A stretch of 43,016 nucleotides of DNA, taken from positions 1 to 43,016 of IMG/VR virus record IMGVR_UViG_3300033143_000464; one strand, written 5' to 3'. Position 1 is the first letter of the stretch. The number at the start of each line of letters is the position of its first letter. Origin of the DNA: a virus. The translations under genes and the position numbers were made by a program. Shown one piece after another: positions 24,295-32,354 of this stretch. The notes under the pieces are model-generated. The model ran no database searches and was not told the DNA's origin. It saw nothing but the letters and a program-made list of their open reading frames with translations.

Positions 24295-25917
24295 ATGAGT
24301 GAATTTTTCGTAAGAGTGCCGAACGACGGTGCTGGTAAAGCAATCAGGCACGAGGTCCAAATTGAGGTTGATTACGTCAATAAGACCGGCGAGTTTGTTA
24401 TAGATGAAACAGTTACATTTATTACTTCGCAGGTAACTGGAAAAATTCTATTAGACCATGTTGGTATTCAACATACCGAAAATCATCTTCATATTAAACT
24501 AACCCATGGTTCACCTACTGATATTCAAGAAGGTGAGAATATGCAGGTTAATGGTGTAACGATCGCGCAAGCTGGAACATCGACCATACCTTTCTATATA
24601 CCATCAACTATTGCTGTTGGTGGTAATAACCCAACCCATCTCCAATATATTGATAAGAAAGGTTCTTCATCAACAAGATTCGATGAAGGTTCTCCTAGAT
24701 TTGATTCGTTTGGTCGTATGCAGGTTTCCAATCCTACAACTATTGGTGACTATTCATTCAACTATGATGGGCGAAATGGACACTTCACTGACACAGCAAC
24801 TAGTTTTGCTACAGTAACACATGATCAAACAGTTGGTTGTATTATACTTACCAATACAACAGATAGTGGTGATCTTGCTAGCAGACGTACTGATGTACAT
24901 CACAAATATATTCCTGGCCAATCGCAGTTATTAGAAATGACGGTTGCTTGCGGTGATGCTGGCAAGGCAAACCAAGTAAGACGTTGGGGACTATTCACTG
25001 ATAATGATGGTCTATTCTTTAGACAGCATGGAGATATGGGTGATCTAGATTTAGTTATTAGGTCCTCTGTAACTGGTTCTGTTGTTGAGAATATTGTGCA
25101 TCAAGCAGAATGGAATACAGATAGACTTGATGGTTCAGGAGATGCATTTAATATTTCTGGATATCTATTAGATACAACTAAAGACAATATTTACTGGATT
25201 GATTATCAATGGTTGGGTGCTGGTAATGTTAGGTTCGGTGTTGAAATTGCTGGTGAACGTATTACATGCCACTCATGGAATAATTCTAACGTAAATAATG
25301 TATCATATATGCGTACTGGTTCACTACCTATATGTGTTGAACAAGAAAATACTGGTTCTGTTGGTTCAATTTCTGAACTGAGATGGTTCTGTGGAACTGT
25401 AAAATCAGAAGGTTCTTTTATGCCTCACATGGGTCAATTTAATATGGCTGGTGATGCTTTAAAAGCTGTTACTGCTGCTGGTGGTCGTGTACCATTAATG
25501 TCAATACGTCCTCGATTAAATTATCAAGGAAAGACAAATAAGATAATGATTCTGCCAAATCAATTCTCTGGTATGGCAGTTGATACGGCAACTAAAGCAT
25601 TAGATGGATATGTACGAGTAGAGTTATGGAAGAATGCTGTTCTAACAGATTCAACATGGTTGACTACAGTATCATCAAACTCCGGTGCAGAGATTGATAC
25701 AGGAGCAACAGCTTTATCTGGTGGTCGAAGAGTAGTATCGATGATGATGAAAGGAAACGATTTCCAATTAATGGGTGAATTATTTAACTATCTACATGAA
25801 AACCTAATCAATAAACAAGATGGCACACAACAGCATTATACTATTGCTGTTACTCCAATGACTGGTGTTGACTTGTCTATTGCCGGTTCATTATCTTGGA
25901 ATGAAGTGAGAGACTAA
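24295..25917 (+). CDS. Fibre-like virion protein with lectin-type beta-sandwich
   Basis: A 540-aa protein. Residues 1-120 form a beta domain with an HLHIKLTHGSPTDIQEGE segment. From about 120 the pattern DEGSPRFDSFGRMQVSNP, FNYDGRNGHFTDT, THDQTVGCIILTN, YIPGQSQLLEMTVACG, RRWGLFTDNDGLFFRQ and QWLGAGNVRFGVEIAGE occurs in order. This is a recurrent phage structural module, apparently a concanavalin-like sandwich, seen in many marine and enteric phages as a surface protein. The C-terminal 160 residues are another beta/alpha domain ending LSIAGSLSWNEVRD. The starts are close (three bases), so it forms an operon with the 23830 and 25921 genes. Confidence 0.68.
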   Translation: MSEFFVRVPNDGAGKAIRHEVQIEVDYVNKTGEFVIDETVTFITSQVTGKILLDHVGIQHTENHLHIKLTHGSPTDIQEGENMQVNGVTIAQAGTSTIPFYIPSTIAVGGNNPTHLQYIDKKGSSSTRFDEGSPRFDSFGRMQVSNPTTIGDYSFNYDGRNGHFTDTATSFATVTHDQTVGCIILTNTTDSGDLASRRTDVHHKYIPGQSQLLEMTVACGDAGKANQVRRWGLFTDNDGLFFRQHGDMGDLDLVIRSSVTGSVVENIVHQAEWNTDRLDGSGDAFNISGYLLDTTKDNIYWIDYQWLGAGNVRFGVEIAGERITCHSWNNSNVNNVSYMRTGSLPICVEQENTGSVGSISELRWFCGTVKSEGSFMPHMGQFNMAGDALKAVTAAGGRVPLMSIRPRLNYQGKTNKIMILPNQFSGMAVDTATKALDGYVRVELWKNAVLTDSTWLTTVSSNSGAEIDTGATALSGGRRVVSMMMKGNDFQLMGELFNYLHENLINKQDGTQQHYTIAVTPMTGVDLSIAGSLSWNEVRD

Positions 25918-25920
25918 TAA

Positions 25921-26586
25921 ATGTCATGGGCTTCATTATCATATGGACATTGGAGTTACTGGGATCTTCAACATAAGATAACAGTAGACTACATTACCAG
26001 ACTTATTTACGTCAATGATGGCGTGACTGAGTTTGATATAAAGATAGATTTATATTCAGACCTCAAAGAACTATGGTCATTAGACCCAACAGATTATAGA
26101 TATAATCGATTCAGGCCTCCGGTTCGTGTAATAGGTGGTGATGCTACGTCCGCTGGTCAGTTCGCTGGTGATATCTACTTCATGCAGAATGGTTGGAGGA
26201 TCGTATATGATCCAACCAAGACATCTGTAACTGGTGTACTATTCTCCGACGATTATGATACTCCTTGGTTATATAGTGGTGATATGTCGCCTGTATATCC
26301 TGCACAGGTATCATCACTTGTAACTGCTGTTCAACCTACTCTCGAAGGTCTGGAGATTCCAACTCCTACCGAGACCGCTGAAGCTGTTAGAACAGAACTT
26401 AATGTTGAGATGTTACATTTGTTAACACTATACAACGGACTAACTCCAGCACAACAAGACGCATTAACAAATATGCCTGATAGTGTTTGGGATAAACCAG
26501 TATCAGAGATGACAACAAGTGGTTCTATTGGTGAATGGGTTGCCAAGAAACTTCTATCTCTCAAGAAATACATTGGTCTAAAATAA
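25921..26586 (+). CDS. Virion-associated protein with conserved LYSDLKELW/NGWRI motifs
   Basis: A 221-aa protein. The N-terminal 130 residues match a family common next to fibre genes: IYVNDGVTEFDIKIDLYSDLKELW (core LYSDLKELW), RPPVRVIGGDATSAGQFAGD and YFMQNGWRIVYDP. The C-terminal part switches to Pro/Thr linkers and helices (LTLYNGLTPAQQDAL, VWDKPVSEM), a pattern that often ends in a small helical module after the fibre domain. No enzymatic motif. It is the last fibre-type gene before the lysis cassette. Function unknown. Confidence 0.65.
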   Translation: MSWASLSYGHWSYWDLQHKITVDYITRLIYVNDGVTEFDIKIDLYSDLKELWSLDPTDYRYNRFRPPVRVIGGDATSAGQFAGDIYFMQNGWRIVYDPTKTSVTGVLFSDDYDTPWLYSGDMSPVYPAQVSSLVTAVQPTLEGLEIPTPTETAEAVRTELNVEMLHLLTLYNGLTPAQQDALTNMPDSVWDKPVSEMTTSGSIGEWVAKKLLSLKKYIGLK

Positions 26587-26621
26587 CTAAATTCTACTAA
26601 ATAGTATATAAAGAGGTAGAT

Positions 26622-26906
26622 ATGTCGGAAGAAGAAAATCAAGAAAAAACACTAACTGCTTTCCAGAAGGCTGATGATTGGTGGGCGAAACATAATATAG
26701 GCACAAGGTTCGCTTTGATTACTATGATTGCTCTCTACGCCTCTCTAGTGTTTGCGTATCTCTTTAACAATGATATGACTAACATTGTACCCGTTATGGA
26801 AATCGTTGGTTGGATTTCATTCGCAGGATTCATATCCATTACACTTGGTGCTAACGGATTGGATAAGATCAAGGACATTATTTTAGCAATAAAGATGAAG
26901 AAATAA
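26622..26906 (+). CDS. Two-TM membrane protein, holin candidate
   Basis: A 94-aa protein with AAGAGG upstream. A charged N-terminus (residues 1-27) is followed by a first membrane segment (FALITMIALYASLVFAYLF, about 30-48), a short polar turn, and a second (PVMEIVGWISFAGFISITLG, about 57-76), then a basic tail ending KMKK. Size, two TM segments and a charged C-terminus fit a class II holin, and the next genes are spanin-like, which supports the call. No endolysin is seen in the window. A non-holin membrane role cannot be excluded. Confidence 0.55.
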   Translation: MSEEENQEKTLTAFQKADDWWAKHNIGTRFALITMIALYASLVFAYLFNNDMTNIVPVMEIVGWISFAGFISITLGANGLDKIKDIILAIKMKK

Positions 26907-26909
26907 ATT

Positions 26910-27410
26910 ATGATTGGATTTTTAGCATTTATACCGAAGATATTCACAGCCATAGGAAACGCTCTTGTATACGCATCAAAGCATCCTAAAGAAGCTGCTC
27001 TTGTCGTCCTACTTGTACTATTGTGGTTTAGTTACAACGGAAAAGAGGATATGAGAGAAACTATATCAGAACAAACGATTGATATAGCGGCATACAAAGA
27101 CGAAATAACGAATCTTGGTGGAATCACTGCCACGAAAGATGAGATTATCAAGGCCAGAGATGAAACTATCACAGACTTTAAAATTGTCATAGGCAAAATA
27201 AAGGTTGAACTTGGTGAACTAAAAGGAAAAGCTGACGACCAAAGAAAACGTATTGCTGATAGTAGCGCTGAAGCGGTTAGACTACAAAACGAATTGAATA
27301 AAGCGACCAGTGGTGTACTCTTTACAGATATACCTATTACAAGCGATTGTCCTGCAGCGGACACTGTAGATTGGGCATTAGAAACAATCCTTGAGGGAGT
27401 ACAGAAATGA
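26910..27410 (+). CDS. i-spanin-like (Rz-type) protein
   Basis: A 166-aa protein. The N-terminal 45 residues hold a membrane anchor (KEAALVVLLVLLWFSYNG, about 27-44, preceded by a further hydrophobic stretch). Residues about 48-133 are a long charged coiled coil (ATKDEIIKARDETITDFK, KGKADDQRKRIADSSAEA), followed by a short Cys-containing end. This is the layout of Rz-type i-spanins, which sit in the inner membrane and bridge the periplasm to an o-spanin. The lipoprotein gene at 27586 is the likely partner. It overlaps the following gene by four bases (ATGA). Confidence 0.75.
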   Translation: MIGFLAFIPKIFTAIGNALVYASKHPKEAALVVLLVLLWFSYNGKEDMRETISEQTIDIAAYKDEITNLGGITATKDEIIKARDETITDFKIVIGKIKVELGELKGKADDQRKRIADSSAEAVRLQNELNKATSGVLFTDIPITSDCPAADTVDWALETILEGVQK

Positions 27411-27589
27411 AAACAGTAAAAGAATTTATCGATGGTGATATGATAGTTGAATCTCTAAATACTAGTGGTGGTATGTCCGATTTGATTAAAGCACTTAGAA
27501 AAGAATTAATTTCCGGTAAGCAAATAACACTTATCGCAAAAGCTAACTCTAATACAAAGGTTAGTTGGAATATAAGTAAAGACATATGA
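27407..27589 (+). CDS. 60-aa protein inserted between the spanin genes
   Basis: A 60-aa protein whose ATG overlaps the i-spanin stop (ATGA) and whose stop overlaps the o-spanin ATG (ATGA), so all three are likely translationally coupled. No transmembrane segment or signal peptide. The start MKTVKEFIDGDMIVES resembles the T4 internal-protein leader MKTYQEFIAEA, with an IVE/S site after residue 15; the middle is one helix (DLIKALRKELISG), then two short strands. It may be a coupling spacer, a regulator of lysis, or a small capsid-internal protein. No family recognised. Confidence 0.55.
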   Translation: MKTVKEFIDGDMIVESLNTSGGMSDLIKALRKELISGKQITLIAKANSNTKVSWNISKDI

Positions 27590-27918
27590 AATATATATTA
27601 ACTATATTACTGGTACTGTCTGTCATCGGATGTACAGAGAAGATTGTCTATAAGGACAGAATCGTAACAAAAGAAACTATTGTAGAAGTTCCTATGATTG
27701 TTGCAGCGGAGTGTGAAGAACCTCCTGCATTTAATCCTGTTCCTACAATGATTCACTCTTTGACGATAGAAGATAAAGGAAATTATGAGAAAATTGTGAA
27801 AGCACTTCTTATTTCCAATCTTCAATCAGAACACGATGTTTCTGTCTGTAAAGGTCATTTAGACGCATACCGAAAAGAAAAGATAAATACCGATAATACT
27901 AAACCAGGACAAGATTAA
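27586..27918 (+). CDS. o-spanin-like (Rz1-type) lipoprotein
   Basis: A 110-aa protein. A lipoprotein signal peptide (MKYILTILLVLSVIGC) has a lipobox ending at Cys16, predicting lipid attachment and outer-membrane anchoring. The rest is soluble, Pro/Glu-containing (VPMIVAAECEEPPAFNPVP), with a C-terminal helix. Together with the i-spanin it would fuse inner and outer membranes at lysis; this implies a Gram-negative host. It is longer than lambda Rz1 (60 aa precursor), which is common in spanin pairs with separate genes. The stop overlaps the next start (TAATG). Confidence 0.78.
   Translation: MKYILTILLVLSVIGCTEKIVYKDRIVTKETIVEVPMIVAAECEEPPAFNPVPTMIHSLTIEDKGNYEKIVKALLISNLQSEHDVSVCKGHLDAYRKEKINTDNTKPGQD
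27883..27889 (+). promoter_or_regulatory. Late-promoter-like motif ATAAATA inside the o-spanin gene end
   Basis: AGATAAATACC lies 35 bases before the ATG at 27918, close to the usual spacing, although inside the 3' end of the o-spanin gene. Confidence 0.45.
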
Positions 27919-28598
27919 TGAAAACCACATTTAGAACAAAGAGTACGCCGATTGTTGCGAATGGTTCAACTACCAAAGACATCGGCGGTACAGCAAATGT
28001 CGCAACTAAACACACATTTCAAGTTGTTGCGGATAAAGGCACAACAGAACTAATCTCTGCTGGCGACTTTGCAGCAGATACCGGTTTCACGAAAGGAACA
28101 GGTTGGACTATTGCAGATGGCGTTGCTTCTTGTGATGGTACACAGACAGCAGATAGTCTATTGACACTAACCACTCCCGTTACAACAGTTGCTAGTACAG
28201 TATACCTAATTGAATTTGATGTTGTAACCATCACCGCAGGTAATGTCGCAGCACAGTTTGACGGCATAGAAGTTATTGCTGACCAGTCAGAAGCGGGAAC
28301 GTACAGGGTACTAGTGGCAGCTGCTGATACATCTGGTGAAGTTGATATCGTTGCTGATGACGAATTTGTTGGTTCTATTGATAATCTATCGCTGAGCGCT
28401 GTGGCAACAACTGGCGTAATTACCATATCAGGTAAAGTTGACAGACAAGACCCTGTCTGTACATACGCAGTAATGGGAACTATCGACCTATCATCAACAA
28501 CTGTACTATTCTGGGAAGGTTCTGTCGAATCATTTGAATTTGGTGCCGGGGCAACATTAGATGGTAGTATTACTGTAGTATCAACTTCAACTAGATAA
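27918..28598 (+). CDS. Virion protein with a CBM-like domain inserted in a small beta protein
   Basis: A 226-aa protein. Residues about 44-162 read like a carbohydrate-binding module of the CBM4/9 jelly-roll type: GDFAADTGFTKGTGWTIADG, then TLTTPVTTVASTVYLIEFDV, ITAGNVAAQFDGIEVIADQ and VGSIDNLSLSA. In order these are the N-x-DF..GW start, the YxIEFDV strand and the IDNLSL end. It is flanked by a separate small beta protein (residues 1-43 and 163-226, TGVITISGKVDRQDPV and LFWEGSVESFEF), as if inserted. It lies just before the neck genes. I infer a surface-exposed sugar-binding accessory protein; its attachment point is unknown. Confidence 0.6.
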   Translation: MKTTFRTKSTPIVANGSTTKDIGGTANVATKHTFQVVADKGTTELISAGDFAADTGFTKGTGWTIADGVASCDGTQTADSLLTLTTPVTTVASTVYLIEFDVVTITAGNVAAQFDGIEVIADQSEAGTYRVLVAAADTSGEVDIVADDEFVGSIDNLSLSAVATTGVITISGKVDRQDPVCTYAVMGTIDLSSTTVLFWEGSVESFEFGAGATLDGSITVVSTSTR

Positions 28599-28609
28599 GG
28601 TAACACAAT

Positions 28610-29788
28610 ATGCCTATCGAATCTGTCAATCAACTTAGAGATTACTGCCTAGAGAGACTTGGGTCTCCTGTAATCAATATCGAAGGAGATGATGCTCAAT
28701 GGAAGAGTAGAATCAATGACGCCATTCAATTCTTTGTTGAACGACATTATGATGGTGTGGAAGAAGTATTCTTCCGAAAGACTGTATTTCCAGAAGACGC
28801 TAAAAACGGATATGTAACAATCGATGGAGATATTGTTGCTGTTACAGAGTATTTCAAACGCGGCGAGACCGGTATGTCATCTGAAATTTGGGATGACGCT
28901 GAATGGAACTATATGGATGAGGTTAACCGACATGGTGGATTCTCTTCTAGTTCATACGGTCTTGTTGACTATTATCTAACAAGAACATATATAAGTCTAT
29001 TAAATGATTTATTTGGTTCATCACATCACGGTTACAATTTCAATAAAGGAACAAATAGATTCTATCCTAAAAGTTCGTTCACAAGTGTTGGTTCTTCTGA
29101 CCTTCTAGGAACTACGGAAGACTACGGTGACTGGACTTCTACGAACTCTACCATCAGTGTTAATGATGCTGAATGGATAAACGGAGAACTAACAGGAATG
29201 ACTCTTACAAGTGATGCATCTGGTGCATTTGACATCACACAGAGTAAAGTTACAGATCATTATGTTTCTGGTACATATACCTCTACCATAATCTTAAAGA
29301 AAGGAACATACACAGGTAATGTTGTATTAAAGATTCTTGACCGTGATGATTATGAATTGGGTAGAGAAATAATTACTCCTACTACCAAGTGGGACCAATA
29401 TTTTGTATCTGGTACTGCTGATGGATACAATATTAATGATTTGAAAGTTGTAATCGAATCCGAAACTGATGCTATTGGTGTCGGAGAGACAATTCTGTTC
29501 CATGGTATCACACTATACAAGAACTCATACATTGTTGTTAAAGGATATAAAGCTGTTTCGGAAGACGATACAGATATTCTTGACGACCCTTGGATGAAGA
29601 GATACGCTACAGCAATGATTAAACAACAATGGGGAAATAACACCAAGAAATATGACGGTGTACAACTACCTGGCGGCATCACAATGAAAGGTACAGAAAT
29701 CTATCAAGAGGCCACAGAAGAAATCGCTCTACTAGAGAGTGAATTTGCCCAACGTTATGAAATGCCTGATATGATCTATATAGGTTAA
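28610..29788 (+). CDS. gp13: Neck protein, T4 gp13-like, with inserted jelly-roll domain
   Basis: A 392-aa protein (T4 gp13 is about 309 aa). Residues 1-155 begin LRDYCLERLGSPVINIEGDD and DAIQFFVERHYDGVEE, and residues about 306-392 contain SYIVVKGYKAV, DPWMKRYATAMIKQQWGNN and VQLPGGITMKGTEIY; both are gp13 signatures. Between, about residues 156-305 (nt 29075-29525), is a beta domain with GTYTSTIILKKGTYTGNVVLK, TTKWDQYFVSGTADGYN and ETILFHGITLYKN, reading like a jelly-roll (CBM/galactose-binding type). These strings are quoted by their ends where longer. gp13 with gp14 seals the packed head for the tail. The insertion would make neck protrusions, probably host- or surface-interacting (inference). 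Confidence 0.85.
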   Translation: MPIESVNQLRDYCLERLGSPVINIEGDDAQWKSRINDAIQFFVERHYDGVEEVFFRKTVFPEDAKNGYVTIDGDIVAVTEYFKRGETGMSSEIWDDAEWNYMDEVNRHGGFSSSSYGLVDYYLTRTYISLLNDLFGSSHHGYNFNKGTNRFYPKSSFTSVGSSDLLGTTEDYGDWTSTNSTISVNDAEWINGELTGMTLTSDASGAFDITQSKVTDHYVSGTYTSTIILKKGTYTGNVVLKILDRDDYELGREIITPTTKWDQYFVSGTADGYNINDLKVVIESETDAIGVGETILFHGITLYKNSYIVVKGYKAVSEDDTDILDDPWMKRYATAMIKQQWGNNTKKYDGVQLPGGITMKGTEIYQEATEEIALLESEFAQRYEMPDMIYIG

Positions 29789-29792
29789 TACC

Positions 29793-30467
29793 ATGGCAAC
29801 CTCTAAGTATTTCAACCTCTACCAGTCTGGCCACACAGGCGAACAAGATATGTTGCATAACATGTCCAAAGAGTGTATCCAGATTAATGGCCTTGATTGT
29901 TACTATCTTCCTCGTACTCTTGTTAAAGAAGACTCCTTATTTGGAGAAGATGTACTATCAGAGTTTAATACAACCTACGAAATAGAAGCTTATGTGGAGT
30001 CATTTGATAATTATGAAGGCAGTGGTGATTTATTGGCATCGTTCGGACTTAATGTAACGGATGAACTTAATCTTACCGTTGCAACACGAAGATTCACCGA
30101 AGTAACATCAATGAAAAAACCTTTAGAGGGTGACCTTATATATTTTCCGCTAGGAAAAGCGTTGTTTGAAATTAAATTTGTGGAAGATGAACAGCCGTTC
30201 TATCCACTAGGAACTCTACCTTCATATTCTTTAAGATGTAAGTTATATGACCACAGTCATGAGACTATTACTCCACTATCTGCGGTAGACGGGTTACTTA
30301 CTACAGATGATGATATTAATGCGGCATATGATACACCAACATCGACAACAGATGGTACAACAGAACCAACAACTATCGATGACCCATATGCCAATAATGA
30401 TGAGATCGAGACAGAAGCTATAAATGTTATTGATTTCTCAGAATCCAACCCATTTGGAAGTTTTTAA
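29793..30467 (+). CDS. gp14: Neck protein, T4 gp14-like
   Basis: A 224-aa protein (T4 gp14 is 256 aa). The family motifs are clear: EQDMLHNMSKECIQINGLDC, YYLPRTLVKEDSLFGED, EIEAYVESFDNYEGSGD and FGLNVTDELNL. After about residue 165 it becomes a Thr/Asp-rich linker (TDGTTEPTTIDDPYAN) and ends FGSF. gp14 forms with gp13 the collar that closes the filled head. It follows gp13 by 4 bases and precedes gp15 by 3, as in T4. Confidence 0.9.
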   Translation: MATSKYFNLYQSGHTGEQDMLHNMSKECIQINGLDCYYLPRTLVKEDSLFGEDVLSEFNTTYEIEAYVESFDNYEGSGDLLASFGLNVTDELNLTVATRRFTEVTSMKKPLEGDLIYFPLGKALFEIKFVEDEQPFYPLGTLPSYSLRCKLYDHSHETITPLSAVDGLLTTDDDINAAYDTPTSTTDGTTEPTTIDDPYANNDEIETEAINVIDFSESNPFGSF

Positions 30468-30470
30468 TAA

Positions 30471-31256
30471 ATGTTTGATACAGGTACAGGTTCTACACAT
30501 TTCTACCATGGTTCAGCACGTAAGATTGTAGCTGCATTTGGTTCTATGTTCAACAAAGTTGTTGGAGCTAGATATGATAGCGATGGAAACATTGTGAAGA
30601 AATTCGCGGTGCCGATTGCTTACTCAGGACAACAACACTACATTAAGAAACTAAGACAAGACCTATCTGAAAATGCTGTTGCTATTGATACTGTGTTGCC
30701 TAGAATGTCGTTCTCCCTTGAGTCATTAATATACGACCCAACACGACAATTACATCCTGCAAGTTATATGAAGGTCAATGACCCTAACGACTACAGTATC
30801 TTACACAAGAGATGGAATCCAGTACCATATACATACTACTTTAATGTTGGTGTTTACTCAAAGAACATGGAAGACGGTCTACAACTAATTGAACAAATAG
30901 TTCCTTGGTTCTCTCCTTCTTTCAATATGCCAGTAATAATGGTTGATGATGTGACAATAGATGTTCCTGTTACACTTACAAATGTTACATTCGAAGATAA
31001 CGATATGGAAGGATTCACCGAAAACCGTATGTTAACTTGGAATATATCATTCGAAGCAAAAGGACTGTTCTTCAAACCTATCAATACTCCTACTGTTGTT
31101 GATACCGCTATCATTGATATGCATGATGATTCTGAGTTCTCAGAACCTGTAGAACTAGGAACAATAACAGAATTAGATCCTGTATACATTGTTACAGAAG
31201 ATAAATATAATATCGCTGACGATGACGGATACCTCATCGTAGCTACTGAAACTTAA
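30471..31256 (+). CDS. gp15: Tail completion and sheath stabiliser, T4 gp15-like
   Basis: A 261-aa protein (T4 gp15 is 272 aa). Typical order of motifs: FYHGSARKIVAAFGSMFN, VPIAYSGQQHYIKKLRQD, VLPRMSFSLESLIYDPTRQL, then WNPVPYTYYFNVGVYSKN and a C-terminal LTWNISFEAKGLFFKP. gp15 caps the tail, holding the last sheath ring and docking to the neck. The last 55 residues are an acidic extension not expected in T4 (HDDSEFSEPVELG). It completes a canonical 13-14-15 cluster. Confidence 0.92.
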   Translation: MFDTGTGSTHFYHGSARKIVAAFGSMFNKVVGARYDSDGNIVKKFAVPIAYSGQQHYIKKLRQDLSENAVAIDTVLPRMSFSLESLIYDPTRQLHPASYMKVNDPNDYSILHKRWNPVPYTYYFNVGVYSKNMEDGLQLIEQIVPWFSPSFNMPVIMVDDVTIDVPVTLTNVTFEDNDMEGFTENRMLTWNISFEAKGLFFKPINTPTVVDTAIIDMHDDSEFSEPVELGTITELDPVYIVTEDKYNIADDDGYLIVATET

Positions 31257-31266
31257 AGGTAATAAA

Positions 31267-31962
31267 ATGGCAATAAAGCGTATAAGAGATTTAGACGAAA
31301 ACACCACAGCTGATGATACAGACTTAGTTCTTACAGAAAGCGCGTCAGGCACCACATTAAAGACTAAGTTGATTAACCTTCTTAAGCGCGTATTCGCTTT
31401 CGAAGATGTATGGGAAGATTATGTTGTTGCTTTGGATGCATCAAACACACTTTCAGCTAATAACTCACCCACAATGGAAGAATTCAGAAGTGGTATATAC
31501 GCACTCAGATATCCTGTAGACATTAAAGAACATGAAGCATTCTTCACGTTTCACTTTCACCACGATATGAAACCTGATACAGATATGCATATTCACTGTC
31601 ACTTTACAACAAATGATGAATCTCCGACAGGAAATGTAAAATGGAATGTTGATTATATGTATGCTAGAGGGTATGAAGCTGATACGTTCCCTGCTCCTAC
31701 AACACTATCCGTTGTTGCACCTGTCGGCGCACAATATTCTCATCAAATCACCGATGATGAGGCTATGATTATTTCTGCCACAGCAAATGATTTGGAACCA
31801 GATGGTCTTCTTATGGGTAGAGTATACAGAAATACAGAAGACATTGAAGATACTTGTGATTCTGACACTTTCTTACTATATGTAGATATTCACTACGTTA
31901 AGAATCGCGTTGGAACAACAGAAAGAAATCGTCCATTCACTTCTGGTGGATTTGGTGCATAA
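31267..31962 (+). CDS. Fibre-like structural protein between gp15 and gp16
   Basis: A 231-aa protein with AAAGG upstream. The N-terminus (KRIRDLDENTTADDTDLVLTE) is a fibre-base attachment segment of the DL..T.ADDTDLxLxE type. The C-terminal 180 residues form a beta-sandwich with many histidines: HEAFFTFHFHHDMKPDTDMH, IHCHF, VKWNVDYMYARGYEADTF, and a last strand LLYVDIHYVKNRVGTTERN. I recall the pattern from virion proteins of environmental phages, function unknown. The His-rich face could bind metal. Its last base is the first base of the next start (ATAATG), so it is co-translated. Confidence 0.62.
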   Translation: MAIKRIRDLDENTTADDTDLVLTESASGTTLKTKLINLLKRVFAFEDVWEDYVVALDASNTLSANNSPTMEEFRSGIYALRYPVDIKEHEAFFTFHFHHDMKPDTDMHIHCHFTTNDESPTGNVKWNVDYMYARGYEADTFPAPTTLSVVAPVGAQYSHQITDDEAMIISATANDLEPDGLLMGRVYRNTEDIEDTCDSDTFLLYVDIHYVKNRVGTTERNRPFTSGGFGA

Positions 31963-32354
31963 TGCTTACATATAAACAACGTCTATCAGAACTCAAGGTC
32001 ACAAAGAACCAGTTGAATCAATTGGAGAAGACTTTGGATTCGTTGTTCAAAGAACTCAATATCGATATTGTGTTCACCAATCATTTCCTCGATAGAGTCA
32101 ATGATGAACGTAATGTTGAACAGATTAAGGTTCGTGAACTAAGAGACTTGTTCAGAAAAGAATTTGCCAAATATAAGAACGAATTCAAAGGAATGACACC
32201 AGGCCTACAGGCCATACTAAAAGACCTTGAGACAAATGTGAATGTGCCGTTTGTTATCAAATGGGACGAGAAGAATAAAGAACTTGACCTTATCGGAAAG
32301 ACTGTTATGAGAAAGAAAAATTTCAAGTCTAGCAACAAAGAATACAAAGTCTAG
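31962..32354 (+). CDS. Conserved phage protein with capsid-targeting-like N-terminus and HFLDRVN motif
   Basis: A 130-aa protein. It begins MLTYKQRLSE|L, which lines up residue for residue with the T4 internal-protein capsid-targeting sequence MKTYQEFIAE|A: L/I at 8 and E at 10 make a gp21-type site. The rest holds a conserved block, IDIVFTNHFLDRVNDERN, then EQIKVRELRDLFRKEF and NVPFVIKW. I recall this block in marine T4-like phages and it is loosely like small RelE/BrnT-type RNases (no proof). Its stop overlaps the GTG of the next gene. If both readings hold, it is a protein packed in the head and delivered into the cell. Confidence 0.62.
   Translation: MLTYKQRLSELKVTKNQLNQLEKTLDSLFKELNIDIVFTNHFLDRVNDERNVEQIKVRELRDLFRKEFAKYKNEFKGMTPGLQAILKDLETNVNVPFVIKWDEKNKELDLIGKTVMRKKNFKSSNKEYKV

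Noticed and set aside
28019-28633. Long minus-strand frame (204 codons) over the CBM-like gene
   Set aside because: It results from low stop density opposite Thr/Ala/Val-rich coding sequence; no start context and overlaps a convincing gene.
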